Below, one piece after another: positions 21,737-33,214 of a stretch of DNA of 64,000 nt. The position numbers and the translations under genes are program-made. Position 1 is the first letter of the stretch. Each line of letters opens with the position of its first letter. Source of the stretch: Galdieria partita (Eukaryota; Rhodophyta; Bangiophyceae; Galdieriales; Galdieriaceae); assembly GCA_025991245.1 (NCBI GenBank), contig BQMJ01000009.1:186001-250000 (forward strand). The letters run 5' to 3'. A model generated the notes under the pieces. That model did not search any database and was not told the DNA's origin. It saw only the letters and a program-made list of their open reading frames with translations.

Positions 21737-22000
21737 AATTAGATGATTTTGAGGCCCACGTAACCATAGTTGTGAAGTTTGTATGAACAGAAATTTTCTT
21801 TTAACTTTTGTAAATTTTAGCCCTTTTGAAAGCTTTGAAATGAGTTTGGAAAACAGAATTAAAGAGGACAATTCGTTTAAATTTGTAAAACTGTTACACA
21901 ACCTTTCCTTAGGGAACGTTTAAAAAGAAGTTTTTCTGAAGAGCCTTAAACTCGAGCGGTTCAACGTGTTACTCTTGACAGTTCGTTGGTTTTTTAATAG

Positions 22001-22453
22001 ATGAAGGAGATTTCCGATGCGACCATCCATGCCATGCTTTGTTGTCATCTTCTTCGTTTCGGTTGCCAAGTTCCTTCAATCTTCAAAATGTACAGTTAAG
22101 ATATTGCAATATCATTACACAATATGTCCAATCTGACTGACATAAGAGTTGCATCCTTCCCTTTCTTACTGCGCCCAACTAAACGTCGTATCGCAATCAT
22201 GTGAACATTCTTCTTAAAAATAACAAGCAGTTGTTTTGTTTTGCTAGATACCTAAGTCTTATGGATGAGAAAAGTATTTATAACAACAACCAAATTTCAA
22301 GTTCTTTCCTTATTTGGCTCTCTTCGACAAAACCCAAATTTGTTTCGACTTGTTACAGAGGTTGCTTCTCAATTGAAACACAGAAAAGGGCAGCGATATG
22401 CGAGTCCAAATGGTTGTTGGAAATGGTTAAATGAGAGACATGAAGGATCATAA
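22001..22453 (+). CDS. Small unrecognised protein, three to four exons
   Basis: Candidate gene of about 100-107 aa. Exon 22001-22094 (MKEISDATIHAMLCC..) ends at GTTAAG; a 54-nt intron leads to exon 22149-22200 (ASFPFLLRPTKRR). After an intron 22201-22247 the frame continues as IYL and must shift once more to enter the open frame 22302-22453 (SLFGSLRQNPNLFRLV.., ending WKWLNERHEGS). That last join needs either an 8-nt exon followed by a 46-nt intron or a 28-nt intron, both unusual. The last exon is strongly protein-like: helical, basic and Trp-containing. No family recognised. Confidence 0.42.
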
Positions 22454-22650
22454 AAACCTTCAAAATATATGAAAATTAAGTGCCTATCTGTTCTCATCGA
22501 TTTTTATCAAAAAGTTCTCTCACTTGAATTTATTTCTACATGGGCAAAGTCGAAAGAAATTAGAAACTCGGGTATGGGTAGTAGCTTGATTCTACCAAAC
22601 TCAGTAGACAAATGGATGTGATTAAAAGGCCAACAAATGCTCGTTCCATA

Positions 22651-25600
22651 TTACTTTATTTCTGGAGAACATTCGGCTCTACCTGCATACATACTAGACG
22701 ATTCTGAAGTATCACACAGCTCACTAGAGGAAAATATTCGAGTTTCAAAGCGACGAATGTTTGTTATGACCGGTCGCAGAGTAGCATGCCTGTAATTATA
22801 TGTCATCGCTAATAAGAGCAATTAAACGGCGTGACTTACTCTTTTGCGAGAGATAGAAGGTCTCTTATCTCCTGCTTAAAACAGTCTTGAACTTCCATCA
22901 TATCAATTCTGAGAAAGTTCAAAACTTTTGAGAACTCTCTGGCTTTCCTTTCATCTGGGTCATCAATAATACCGTGGAGTAAACGACAGCATATTCTACA
23001 ACAATATTAATAACCACATCATAAAACTCAATTATCATTCACCTTTCATGAACAAATTGTGCTTGCTCATGTACGTCATTCATTTGTTTTCCTCTTGAAT
23101 AAGAAGCAGACTGCGAAAGTACGTTAAGTAAAATAAAGTTACTAGCCGCTATCCCTTACAGCATTTATCAAATAGAGAAGATATTCTGCAACTTGCAAGA
23201 CTGATGCCTCGCTAAGAGACTTGGAGGAAGGAGCGTCCAAAATAGTCTACAATACTCAGAAAACTATTTCAACGGTAATATTTAACTTACATTAATAACA
23301 TTGAAAAAACATTTTTCTAACAGTAAAACATTATCCGGAAAAGAAATTGCAAAGACGGGGAAAAATACAGATAGGCACTACGTAACTTATTTTTGCACTT
23401 GTGCATAAACCAAAATAGACAAGTACCTGACGCAAGTTGAAGTCATCCTCAGTGAACGGATCGAAGTAAAGAAGCAGTAAGCACGAAAGAATTGTAACAG
23501 AGGAAGGTATCCTTTGTGATAGCAACAGCTTCGCGAAACCTTCTACTGCACAAGTTCTAATGTTTGACAAACTACTGGTTAGGCGCTCCGCTAAGAACTA
23601 TAAAAAGAGTCAGCCTATCAAAAGCAAAGCAAACTGCTGACGGACAGTTACACATTCTGCCTCAAGTTTTGCAGCGTCTGCGCCTTTAGCAGGTACGCTC
23701 GATGACGCTATTTTTCCGTCTAATTCAGAAGTTTCGCCTCGTCGCTGCCACTTACTGCATAACAAAATGTCAAACAAGGCTTTCATGGCGACAATCTGCA
23801 ACTCTTCTGTGTCACTACTACAAATCTAAAGATAGATGTTAATAATTGAAGCAGAAAAATAATCTTGCTGTTACCTGCAAAAACAAGGGCAAGTGTTGTA
23901 CAGAAACAACTTCTGCGTCTTGGATGCAAAATAGTCCAAGACACTCGACTGCAAGCAACCTGATCTTCTGCTTTGTGCTTACCAGGCCTTCAACGTCGGA
24001 AGAATCTTAGTAGATCGCTTCCTGGTAAAGTCGTGACCTTACCTCTTTGTATAAGACTATCCACAAGATGTTCAGGGCATGGATTCGGACTATTAACTCC
24101 GTTTTCTTGAAGAATCAAAAACTCCTTGAGCACTGCCAATCCTCGTTCTATTGCTGAAACACCGTTGTCAAATTCTTCTAAAGTAGAAAGCTCGCCAAGA
24201 AGCTCCACACAAGCTGTAACAAAGGACACATAGTTGTTCTCACATCTGCACCAAGCTCGAATCTAGAGCGATAAGTTTCCAACAGCATGAAAATAGACAG
24301 ATGTTACTAACCAAATGGGGTATTATTTCTATATCAAGTTGTTGATCAAGTAAGAATTGTTTGATGATCTTCGTGAAATGAATGCGTCCAGCTTCGTCAC
24401 CAAAGTCGAGGTACTCGGAAATATCAAGCAATTGCCGGGTAATGAAGGAATGTCTCTAAAGAAAGATATCGTTTGAGTCTTTTCTAAATTCGATTATGCC
24501 TACTGACATGGAAATATACAAGAATATCACAATAAACTTGCAGAGAAGGAATAAAGAGATCAATAGAAGTTTCGTCAGAACGTTCTCTATAATGGGCAAT
24601 CTTTGCCTTCAGTATAATCGCAGTCTCATCTAAAGCCATAAGGTTTGACAAAAAAAGTCCAATATGTGACATCTTACTCGACAGTTCGTTGACATCGACT
24701 ATGATTGGGATATCGGATTCTCTAAACAATGCCTGCAAAATGACAAAAGCATTGTCCTCATTCGTTTCGACGTCCAACAACTTTACTAATTTTGTCAAAT
24801 TACTCTCGCACGAGCCTTGTGAGCACAATCGTTGAGAGATAGCCACGCTTTATTGAATAACTCACCTTCCAGCCATCCTTGTTGAAGCATTCCCAAGCAG
24901 CAACGACGAACATTGTGCGAACGACTTTTAAGTCCATCTCTGTACAATGTTTCACTATTGCTTTGACATTTTATAAGAAGCTAGTACCTCAAAATGGTTA
25001 TTCGTTGCTGGATCGAAAGAGCGCGAGGGTCGACTTTCTCTCTTAAGACAGAATACGCTTGTATTCGCACCTGCGATTTCGTTGTTATTGATTTTAGAAA
25101 ATACACTATTTTGGACGTACTTCTTCACTCGTATCTCGGGTACGTTGAATAATCAAAGGCAATGATTGATCACTTCTAGGATCTACTTTCAGCAAGTCTC
25201 AGAGGATTGTGACACGATTCATACATTGCAATATAGTAAAGTGCAGTATTTCGTACATTTGGAGCAGTGTCTTTCTTCAAAAGCTGCAAGAAGGTCCTTG
25301 TTACGGGATCTTCAGCTTCATAAGGATCCTGCATACGGCTCAAAGCACGCAAGGCTTGACTACGAACAGAAGAAATGCGGTCTCTTGGTTTGGTCTAGTC
25401 TTAGCGTACTTTTATAGAAAGACTTGATTTACCTGCAGCGAATCTGCATTGTATGAGTTATGGCATTCCATAGGTCTTCCGAAATTTCTGATTCCTCTTC
25501 TCTATTTTGTAATATTTCGGCCAATATCTGACAGCATCGGTAGCGAACAGACTTCTCCGAAGCCGATGAGTGCTGGATAAGATAAGCAACTATGACAGTG

Positions 25601-26020
25601 AACAAGTCAACATGACTAAACAGATTTCAGATAGACTCAAAAATATGAAAGCCTCTTAACTTGTCACCAATTAACACGTCAAGCTTGCTGTTTACAAACT
25701 TTACGATAAAATTTACCAATCTTTCGGCCTTTGGGTCTCTATTTTGGGTCATGAGAGATCTCATATTGAGTAGATAAGCACATACTTTGTATAAATTAAT
25801 AATATGCGATTCAAACAAGTCAAAAATACTTCTAAGAACGCTTTACTGTCTAAAAGACATGAGCCAGGTTAGATATAGTTGTGCGGACACTCAAACACCA
25901 ACCAGATGCGTTTGCCTTTTTCAGAAGTGTTAGAGATCGATTAAATGAAGCACTTGAACACTTCGCTATATCGAAGGCTTCTAACACAGAGTGTCTAGCT
26001 TCTTCGGAAGGCTCTGACAT
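22651..26020 (-). CDS. CAPG: Condensin subunit CAP-G (YCG1/NCAPG)
   Basis: HEAT-repeat subunit of condensin I, needed for mitotic chromosome compaction. The gene has about twenty short introns (roughly 42-60 nt) and runs from ATG 26020 (MSEPSEEARHSVLEAFD) to TAA 22653-22651. Diagnostic pieces in order: DPKAERLVNFIVKFV, then SEKSVRYRCCQILAEIL, DRISSVRSQALRALSRMQDP, LLKKDTAPNVRNTAL, PLIIQRTRDTSEEVR, RALSIQQRITILRDGLK and LTKLVKLLDVETNEDNAF, which together match CAP-G (VRfR.cQ, V...A..ALsRlQDp, vR.......lp.ii.RtRD, LLDVE) rather than CAP-D. The first joins (GGTTGGT|GTTTGA..TTTAG, AA|GTATGT..AATAG, GACAA|GTTAAG..TTTAG) were checked by phase. The upstream region carries two CCAAT boxes. Individual exon borders below 24.8 kb were not all fixed. 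Confidence 0.88.
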
Positions 26021-27198
26021 AAATTGAAGCTCCAATTTCAAATGTCAACTTTCGACCCGCCACTTCTCACGATTAGAACTACAATTTACATTTGGTGCCC
26101 TTTCGTTTGACCCTCCATTGGGCCTCCATTGGGAAGGTGTGGTTCGGAACCTTGTTCCTTTGGTACGATAGCGAACTTTGAATGACTGTATAGAATATGT
26201 TTTCACTGTTTTAGTTTTGGAATGTATCAAACGCAAGTTTTCTTATTGAAAGTAAATGAGTTATTTTCATCGTCCCTTTTTCGAGATATTTGAGCGAGAA
26301 GCATTTCGAATTTTACAAGCTTTCAATAACTCGTGTTTCGTTCTAACTCTTTTTCTCAACTACTCTTTGTAACAGTGCGAGATTGCTCTATTTCGCTTCA
26401 TATGCCTGCAAATGTGTCAAAAGTTTCCTTTTGCTGAGAAGCAGCACTCTTTATTGAAGTTGTTCTTCAAAAATCCTCACAAAGAGAATCCTTAGGAGTT
26501 GTTTGTACTTTTCATTACGCAACTTAGTACTGAAAAATTTCGTAGTGACACTGAAAAGCTCGTTGAATAGAGCTATGGCTCTGAAAGGGGAACCCTAATA
26601 AACCCTACATAAACGGGTTAGGAGGAAAGCTGACTATTATTGTTAAGATAGAAAATAAATCGGATGTGATGGAATATGAAAGAAGACAAGACGACACCGG
26701 GGTTCCTGACATAAATATCTCCTAAACTCCTTGAATCTATCTCGTGAATAAGAACATCAGTTGTCAACAAGAAAAATTTAAACTTAAAAAACTTAAAAAG
26801 TTCGAGATAGAACGTTCCTATATAATAGAGAGCTACGGATACGACAGTGCTATATACCTTAGAAACGAACGGCTGGAGGTGATCTGGCTTTATCTTGTCG
26901 CCACAACGAGCCGAGTCTCGGAGGGCAGCGCAACTTGTATACAGGAAGAAAAAATTTCCTGAGGTTTCTTTACCACCTATTCGTAATACATGTATATGAT
27001 TCTTCATGACCAACTTTCATTTGTTGAGATTTTACTACCTCTAGCAACTTTTGCTTACAAGAAGTAAAATGAAGAGTCTGACCATAGAATTGGAGTCGCG
27101 TGGGTCTTCTAGTAAGCGGAAATCAAACATAAATATGAGCAAACGACATTCAAAATTGGAATATGGATTTGGTTCCCTTGTCTGTATAAGATTTCAGT
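26021..27198. other. Gap between CAP-G and the MAN1-type gene
   Basis: Apart from the CCAAT pair, two things stand out. Telo-box-like motifs cluster at 26591-26622. On the minus strand, 27118-26618 has coding-like frames with several GT..AG pairs (for example SCAALRDSARCGDKIKPDHL near 26930-26870, weakly reminiscent of the end of a histone fold), but no join gave a convincing full protein. I do not call a gene. Confidence 0.3.
26112..26133 (-). promoter_or_regulatory. Tandem CCAAT boxes upstream of CAP-G
   Basis: A perfect 11-bp tandem duplication (plus strand CCTCCATTGGG twice) reads CCCAATGGAGG twice on the coding strand of CAP-G, about 90-115 bp upstream of its ATG. Each copy holds a CCAAT core, spaced exactly 11 bp, about one helical turn. 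CCAAT/NF-Y pairs are a known feature of G2/M gene promoters in animals; function here is inferred. Confidence 0.5.
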
Positions 27199-28571
27199 AT
27201 GGAAACCACACCTGACAAGAAAACCCGCGGCTCGAGAAGTGGTGAAAGGAAAAGTTCCTCTACGAAACCTGTTGCTTCTGGAGATCGTGGAGCAACTGGA
27301 AAAGCCCGCCCGGAATTCAGAAAAGGCTTTTATAACAGAAACACGAAGGATTCGTTGGACAATAGCACGAGTAATACTGGAAACCGTGTGAAGGAACGAA
27401 AGAACGTTGAGGAAGAGCAAAAAGAAGAGGAGAAAGTGTCAAGCACTCCAAGGACCTCTTCAACGGTGGATGAAGTGCATTCCCAGTCACCACTTCCTGT
27501 TCCAAGGAATTTGGGTGCAGAATTTCTCTCCATGGAGCGAACACCTGAACCGAAATCATCAAGATTCAAGCTTCTTTCTATTACTATTTTGGCTGTTGGT
27601 ATCTTTTTTGCCTTTACTTATTATTCCCCTAATTCCCAGTTGCCTTTTTGCGACTCAAACGATTTGAAAGGTACTTTGATTTTTAGTTCTCCTAAGTGCT
27701 CATCTAGTTATTTGTAATTCAGTCGCTGACGATTGCCGTCCTTGTCCAACCCATGGTACCTGCAGTGCTGGAGAGTTGATTTGTGACCAAGGGTTCATTG
27801 AATTCGGTGGAAAGTGTGTTGAAGATAAGAAGTTCAGTGTGGTAGCAAAAGACATCAAAAACAGGCTAGAGCATATACTTAGAAAAAGAGCAGGAATGGT
27901 TTTATGTGGCACTGCAACCGTTCAGAAAGAAATGGACAATGCTCAGTTATACAAAGAAATTTTGCTGTCGTTTGGAAACAAGGTGAGTTATCTATTTTGC
28001 TTGCTTTTTCGAGAGCTTGATTGATCTATTATTAAAGCTACCACTGGATGAGACCCGTTTTGTTCGTGCATTCACAGAGGCTTTCTATTCTATTGTGAAC
28101 GATTCTGGTTCTTTAGATAAATTTGAATGTAGACAAGAAGGAGAAATTTTATGGTGTCAGGCGTTGCAGCCTATCCTCCCTTTATCGTGTCGTTTAAAGT
28201 TTTTTGTTTTGCAAGAATGGTGGAAGATACTGCTAACAGCGTCACTGATAATTGGAGTTAGTCGTCTTTATTTTTGGTTCCGTTGGAGAAGATGGATCGA
28301 GAAGCAGTCGAAAACAATCACAGAAGAAGTATATAGACAGTTGACAGAAAGTTCACAGCTGACATCTCCTGTAAGAGAAAAAAAGAAAGTAGTAGTCACT
28401 CGATTACGTGACGACCTGCTTCATGACCAGTCTTTACTTAAATGGAAGGATGTTATATGGCGGAAAGTGGTTGAGAGGATAAACAATGATTCTCGTGTTC
28501 TGAAGCGCAGAGAAATTGTGAACGACTTACCTCAGTTAGTCTGGGAATGGCATGACAAATTAGTTTCTTGA
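27199..28571 (+). CDS. MAN1/Src1 (Heh)-type inner nuclear membrane protein
   Basis: Inner nuclear membrane protein of the LEM2/MAN1/Src1 group. Exons 27199-27670, 27723-27982 and 28038-28571 (introns 52 and 55 nt) join in phase to 421 aa. Layout: basic, Ser/Thr-rich nucleoplasmic N-terminus (1-120), first membrane helix (about 125-147, FKLLSITILAVGIFFAF), luminal MSC domain with a Cys-rich start CRPCPTHGTCSAGELICDQG and a second Cys (GGKCVED), second membrane helix (about 298-316) and a C-terminal winged-helix region (VTRLRDDLL, KWKDVIWRKVVERINNDSRV, then LVWEW). The Arg/Trp pattern of the last part is typical of MAN1 C-terminal domains. I see no LEM or HeH helix pair at the N-terminus. ATG 27199 has stop codons upstream. 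Confidence 0.87.
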
Positions 28572-29059
28572 AATAAAGATTTTTTAACGTGAGTGCACGC
28601 CTCTCTTTTTTTTTACGTTTAAATATGCGACATTGTCTGCTAAACTTTCGCAAGGATTCTTTCTTTTCAATGGTTGAATCAACACTCCTTAGGTGCTCAT
28701 GGCCACCTTTTGCTCTGCTGCACAAGGAGAGCAACTTGCGATTTCTATTGAAATCTGATTTATACAATTGAAGATAGAAATTCAAATAACTTCCCCTTGG
28801 AAAAATTCCGAAAGATAGGAGAGAAATATACTTGAACAATATTCAAAAGAAGTACATTGAAGTCTTTCTGTTTTCAAATTTCTTCCAGATTTTAAGTCTG
28901 CTTAGCATTCGTTGATTTAGTAACTAATCACTGTAAGTGGTTTAGCTTCTATCACTTTCAACGGTTTTCAAACTAGCAATAGTACATGTCAGGAGCATCT
29001 AAAGGCAGAATTGATTATAATGGAAGAGTCGACAAAACTAGAAACTGAACTTTATTCAA
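28572..29059. other. Convergent 3' gap
   Basis: Between the stops of the MAN1-type gene and the deacetylase. Only short frames with no exon-like joins; a T-rich run near 28605-28616. Confidence 0.5.
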
Positions 29060-29998
29060 CTAAGCATCCTGGAAAGGTTGTTTGTTTCGGAAAATTTGTG
29101 CTATTTCTTCCATTGTGGCCCAATGTACACCTGGAAAACGTCGAATATAACAAATAAAACGCTCCAGCATCATAAGAACTTGTGGTCGTCCGCTTACATC
29201 TGGGTGAATAGTGATAGGAAAGACTGCAAAGTTATATTCTCGATAAATCCAATCAAACTGATCTCTCCAGAGGTCTTCGATATCTCTTGGGTTCATAAAG
29301 CCGTGACTATTAGGAGCGGACTTGATGAACATCATTGGTGGGAGATCGTCTACATACCAATTGGCTGGTATTTCAACCAGGTCCACACAATATCCTCTTT
29401 CCAGAGGTTTCATCCAGTCCTTCGCTGGTTTAGCGTAGTCTATGTTTGTCCAATTCTCCGCCGTTCTGGCATAGTATGGTTGAAAGTCGTGATGCCCTTG
29501 ACTATGATCATACTGGAAACCATAGCGCAGTAGAAGTTCCGGAGTCGCCGTAGAAAGTTCCCACCACGGAGCTACATAGCCTTTTGGTTTCTTTGCAGTT
29601 AGACTTTCCAGTATCTGAACAGATCGTGCTAAAACCTCTTCTTCTTGCTTGGGTGTCATTCGAACAGGATTTTCGTGGGAGTATCCATGAGCTCCAATTT
29701 CATGTCCTTCTGTAACGATCTGTCTCATTTGCATTGGAAATGACTCTACTGAATGACCTGGCAAAAACCAGGTTGCCTTCAGTTCAAACCTTCTAAACAA
29801 CTCCAGCAAACGGGGAACTCCAACTTCAGCAGCACATATACCTCTCGAAATATCAAAAGGGGAATTTTCTCCTCCATATGAACCTAGCCAACCAGCAACT
29901 GCATCCACATCAACACCAAACGTGACATAAATTTCTTTATGGTTTGACTCCCCATCAAAAGCTGGTGGAACAACGATCTTCCCTCTCCCAACTGCCAT
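29060..29998 (-). CDS. Polysaccharide deacetylase (NodB-type, HP0310/PgdA-like)
   Basis: Carbohydrate esterase family 4 enzyme that removes N- or O-acetyl groups from a polysaccharide such as chitin or peptidoglycan-like material. Intronless, 312 aa from ATG 29998. NodB features: [12 protein letters not shown] (the Asp pair that binds metal and acts as base), AHGYSHENP (the two metal His), YVAPWWE, and a C-terminal [12 protein letters not shown] with the catalytic His. The GVDVDA..SRG block and overall length are those of the bacterial HP0310-like and fungal deacetylases, not of animal chitin deacetylases. No signal peptide is visible, so it may be cytosolic. Lack of introns in an intron-rich neighbourhood and its family make transfer from bacteria or fungi plausible, but unproven. 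Confidence 0.85.
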   Translation of the reverse strand: MAVGRGKIVVPPAFDGESNHKEIYVTFGVDVDAVAGWLGSYGGENSPFDISRGICAAEVGVPRLLELFRRFELKATWFLPGHSVESFPMQMRQIVTEGHEIGAHGYSHENPVRMTPKQEEEVLARSVQILESLTAKKPKGYVAPWWELSTATPELLLRYGFQYDHSQGHHDFQPYYARTAENWTNIDYAKPAKDWMKPLERGYCVDLVEIPANWYVDDLPPMMFIKSAPNSHGFMNPRDIEDLWRDQFDWIYREYNFAVFPITIHPDVSGRPQVLMMLERFICYIRRFPGVHWATMEEIAQIFRNKQPFQDA

Positions 29999-31233
29999 TT
30001 TTCTACTCGAGAGAAATTTTGATATCTTGTAATCGCTTTTCAAGAGTACCGCCTGGAAATTCTAAATATCATCACATGCTATTTCAAATTTTCTTTTGTC
30101 TTCAAGAGGTATCAAAATGAAATGAGGTAAATAGGAGTACCAGAGATATCAATAAGATAATATTATAACCTTTGGACAACCTTAGATAATAGTATCAGGT
30201 CATTGTATTTGTATTACAGTTGACATGCTCTCAAGAATATCGAAGTGTGCCATTTGAGTATATTGTGGACTTTCAGAAACATTGACTAGAACTTCAAGAA
30301 CACTTTTAAATATCTAATGAGGTGGCTTGAATGTTTATGGAATATTTATCAGTGGACAAATATGAAAGATTACTATCATCCTGTTACAGAAGCGAAAGAT
30401 TGCTTATTAATAGTAACCTGTCTGGCCTCAAGAAATAACTTGATGGATATTTAAACGTCGCTAATATTCAGCGCAGAATTGAGACAGTGCCGAAGATTCA
30501 TCTGAAACAATAAAGTAATAGAACTACCAATGAAATATGAAATAGAGCATACCCTTGCAATTTGTTCATCTTCGGACATAGCACTTCAGAAAGATAGAGA
30601 TACCCTCCAGAGGTAAATGACAAAGCAAATCATGCACTGGGAACTTGTAATAGAAGCATTCTTTTAAGTGACTTCCTCATTCTCATTATTTTTATGCAAG
30701 TGTAGTTTGTTGAAAAGTAATCAGTACTAAGCAACTTATTGCAATGTCTTTTGTTCTACCTTTTTTTCATAGATATTCTCCTGCTGTGTCAACTAGAATA
30801 TATAACATTCACTATCTCCCAAAGATATTTTAACTCTTCCAGAGAATTCCGTTACTGAGTGCTTTAACCAAAGATGAAGTCTGATTCAAGCTAAAACGAT
30901 ACTGTCTGTTTTTGAACAACATACATAAGATTCATTTTCCTCTAGTTCTTGGGACAGGAAAACGACAGTTCTTTCAAAATTATAAACTATTTGAGAATAT
31001 TATAGATATGAAAAATTGGATAGAAGTGTTGTTTCGTGCTCTGGAGCTCTTCCTGCTGCTGTATTGTGCTGGCAGGAGAAGCGTATTCTTCTTGACTTTG
31101 TGTACACTTTGACTATTTCTATGCGTAGGGCATAAATTCCAACCATAGAATATAACATTGTAAACGCATGTTCTAGGATTCTGTGCTGTATCTCAGGCTT
31201 TATTCTAATTTTTTCACAGGAGAGTACTTTCGG
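29999..31233. other. Long gap upstream of CCR4
   Basis: No secure gene. A two-exon minus-strand micro-frame (30579-30553 plus 30501-30451, ATG to TAA, good GTATGC donor and TTTCAG acceptor) could encode a 25-aa peptide, MSEDEQIARMNLRHC.... Just before the CCR4 start a strong acceptor (TTTTTTCACAG at 31209-31219) suggests an intron in the CCR4 5' leader. Confidence 0.35.
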
Positions 31234-33214
31234 ATGTTGACGGTGCAGCCTCGTCAGAATCCTTTCAAGTTGGCCAATCTTCCCACAGTGAGTTCCTGTC
31301 GTTGAAACACTCCATGGAATGGTATCTGAGAGAGAACTGAAAAGTATAATTAAAAGAACTGAAAATACCCTTCATTTTTCAAAACAGGGTGCTTTCGACG
31401 AAGAATTAGAAGCTTGTGAAACTCAGGAAGAATATGCTTCTGTGGAGTTGAATGAGGAGCAGCTCATTGACGCACAGCAAACGGCTGAAAAGAATTTGGT
31501 AGAAAGTGAAGCCTGGCACAATGCAGAAGTACAAATAGTTGAAGAAATAGAAATAAGTCACTTGGTTTTCCTTTACACGAAAGTACCTGTCGTAGACTGT
31601 GACTTTGTTCCTTTTGCGGTTGTAAGAGTGGGTGGTAGCCAAAGTTTTCCGGCGGAAACACTGGAGAATAAATTTCACGGAAAGTACAAAGTTCAATATC
31701 GATGGTTTCGTCAGTGTTGGAAATATGAATGTTCTGTTCCAACATGTTTTCGACCAGCTACTTTCCAATTTTCTCCCAAGCTTCTGGGTTCTTCAAACGG
31801 GGATGAACCTGAGATAGACTACGAAGATAGTTCTGAGTCTTGTTTCAGTTTCTGTTCGAAGCAGTGCCTTGAGGAGTTTTGGCAGCAATTGAAAAGCCGT
31901 TTGAGCCATATTTCAAATAGGAACTCTGTATACAACAGAAATTGTTGTGACAAGAGATTACAGACAAAAGAAATATATGACAGATTCCTATTGGAGGATA
32001 CGGTAGTTTTAGCCAACCAAATAGAATATAAACCAGTTGGCTGGTTACGAAAATATATTCCTACTTTGGAAGACTTGGGACACTGTCTTAGATTACAGTG
32101 CTATTGTGAGCGTATATCGGATGAAGGCCTTGTAATTTCGGATACTTCTAAATGCATAGACAGCAAGCCAGTTATTAAGCCTAACCGTGATAGAAGTCAG
32201 CGCACCTTTAGATCTTACCCAGATGATAAACCTGTGTCTTTAGAAGAGAGTCGAAAGCAGAATACTTTTCGTGTATTAAGTTATAATTGTCTGGCTGAAA
32301 TATATACATCGGAATCATTATATGCTCATTGCCCGGACTGGGCTTTGTCTTGGACTTATCGTCGACATAACTTGTTACGTGAAATTTTTACGTACGATGC
32401 GGACATCATGTGCCTACAAGAAATACAAGCAGACCACTATGAAGCTCATTTAAAACCAGCCTTTGTTCGACGGGGCTATGAGGGAGTCTATAAGGTGAAA
32501 TCTAGAGAGGCGATGGGCCAAAGAGGTAAGATGGATGGCTGTGCGACTTTGTGGAAACGAGACTTGTTTCAACTGAGAGAGCAATTTGCAATCGATTTTA
32601 ACTCGGCTGCCTGTGTGAGATATTTTTCCAATCCTCTCGCCCTGAATCGTCTAATGAAAGGAAACATTGCCTTGGTCACCATTTTAGATTTTTTAGACGG
32701 AAGTGGATCCCTTTGTATTGTTAACATCCATGTTTACTGGGATCCTGAACAGACGGACGTGAAGTTGTTTCAAGTGAACGTTTTGATGGAAGAATTGGAA
32801 GCTTATTTATCCCAGATCGAACCGTATACGCCTCTTATCATAGGTGGGGATTTCAATAGTACACCAGATAGTACAATATATGAACTTATGTCTACTGGAA
32901 CTGTCTCTGGAGAAAGAGAAGATATACAAAGGGACCCATTAGGTCTGATTGCCCAAATGCGGTTACGCCACGAATTGAACTTACAAAGTGCATACTCAGT
33001 GCGAGGAAATGAGCCAAAGTATACAAATTACACCGATAACTTTGTTGGTGTACTTGACTACATATGGTATACTCCTTCGCAGCTAGCTGTTGCAGCTCTG
33101 TTAGAGGTTCCCTCAGAAGCAGATATTGTGTCACCAAGCGAACCTAGTCTTCCGAATCATTTCTGGTCGTCCGATCATATTGCTTTAATGACCGAGTTTC
33201 GTCGAATTATATAG
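31234..33214 (+). CDS. CCR4: CCR4-type poly(A) deadenylase
   Basis: Catalytic exonuclease of the CCR4-NOT complex. Two exons, 31234-31287 and 31331-33214, flank a 43-nt intron (GTGAGT..TCTGAG) and give 645 aa; without the first exon the start would be ATG 31319, but MLTVQPRQNPFK plus the consensus donor favours the two-exon form. The N-terminal half matches plant CCR4a/b: VVDCDFVPFAVVR, YKVQYRWFR and a Cys-rich patch (YECSVPTCFRPATFQF, then CSKQCLEEFW), with no leucine-rich repeats. From about residue 330 the EEP nuclease follows: LSYNCLAEIY, MCLQEIQ (metal Glu), VNIHVYW, IIGGDFNSTPDS (catalytic Asp/Asn), VLDYIWY and SSDHIALMTEF (catalytic Asp-His). All catalytic residues are present. Confidence 0.92.

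Noticed and set aside
26618-27118. NC2-alpha/histone-fold gene on the minus strand
   Set aside because: A single 20-residue patch resembles the end of a histone fold, but no exon set gave a complete fold or a good start.
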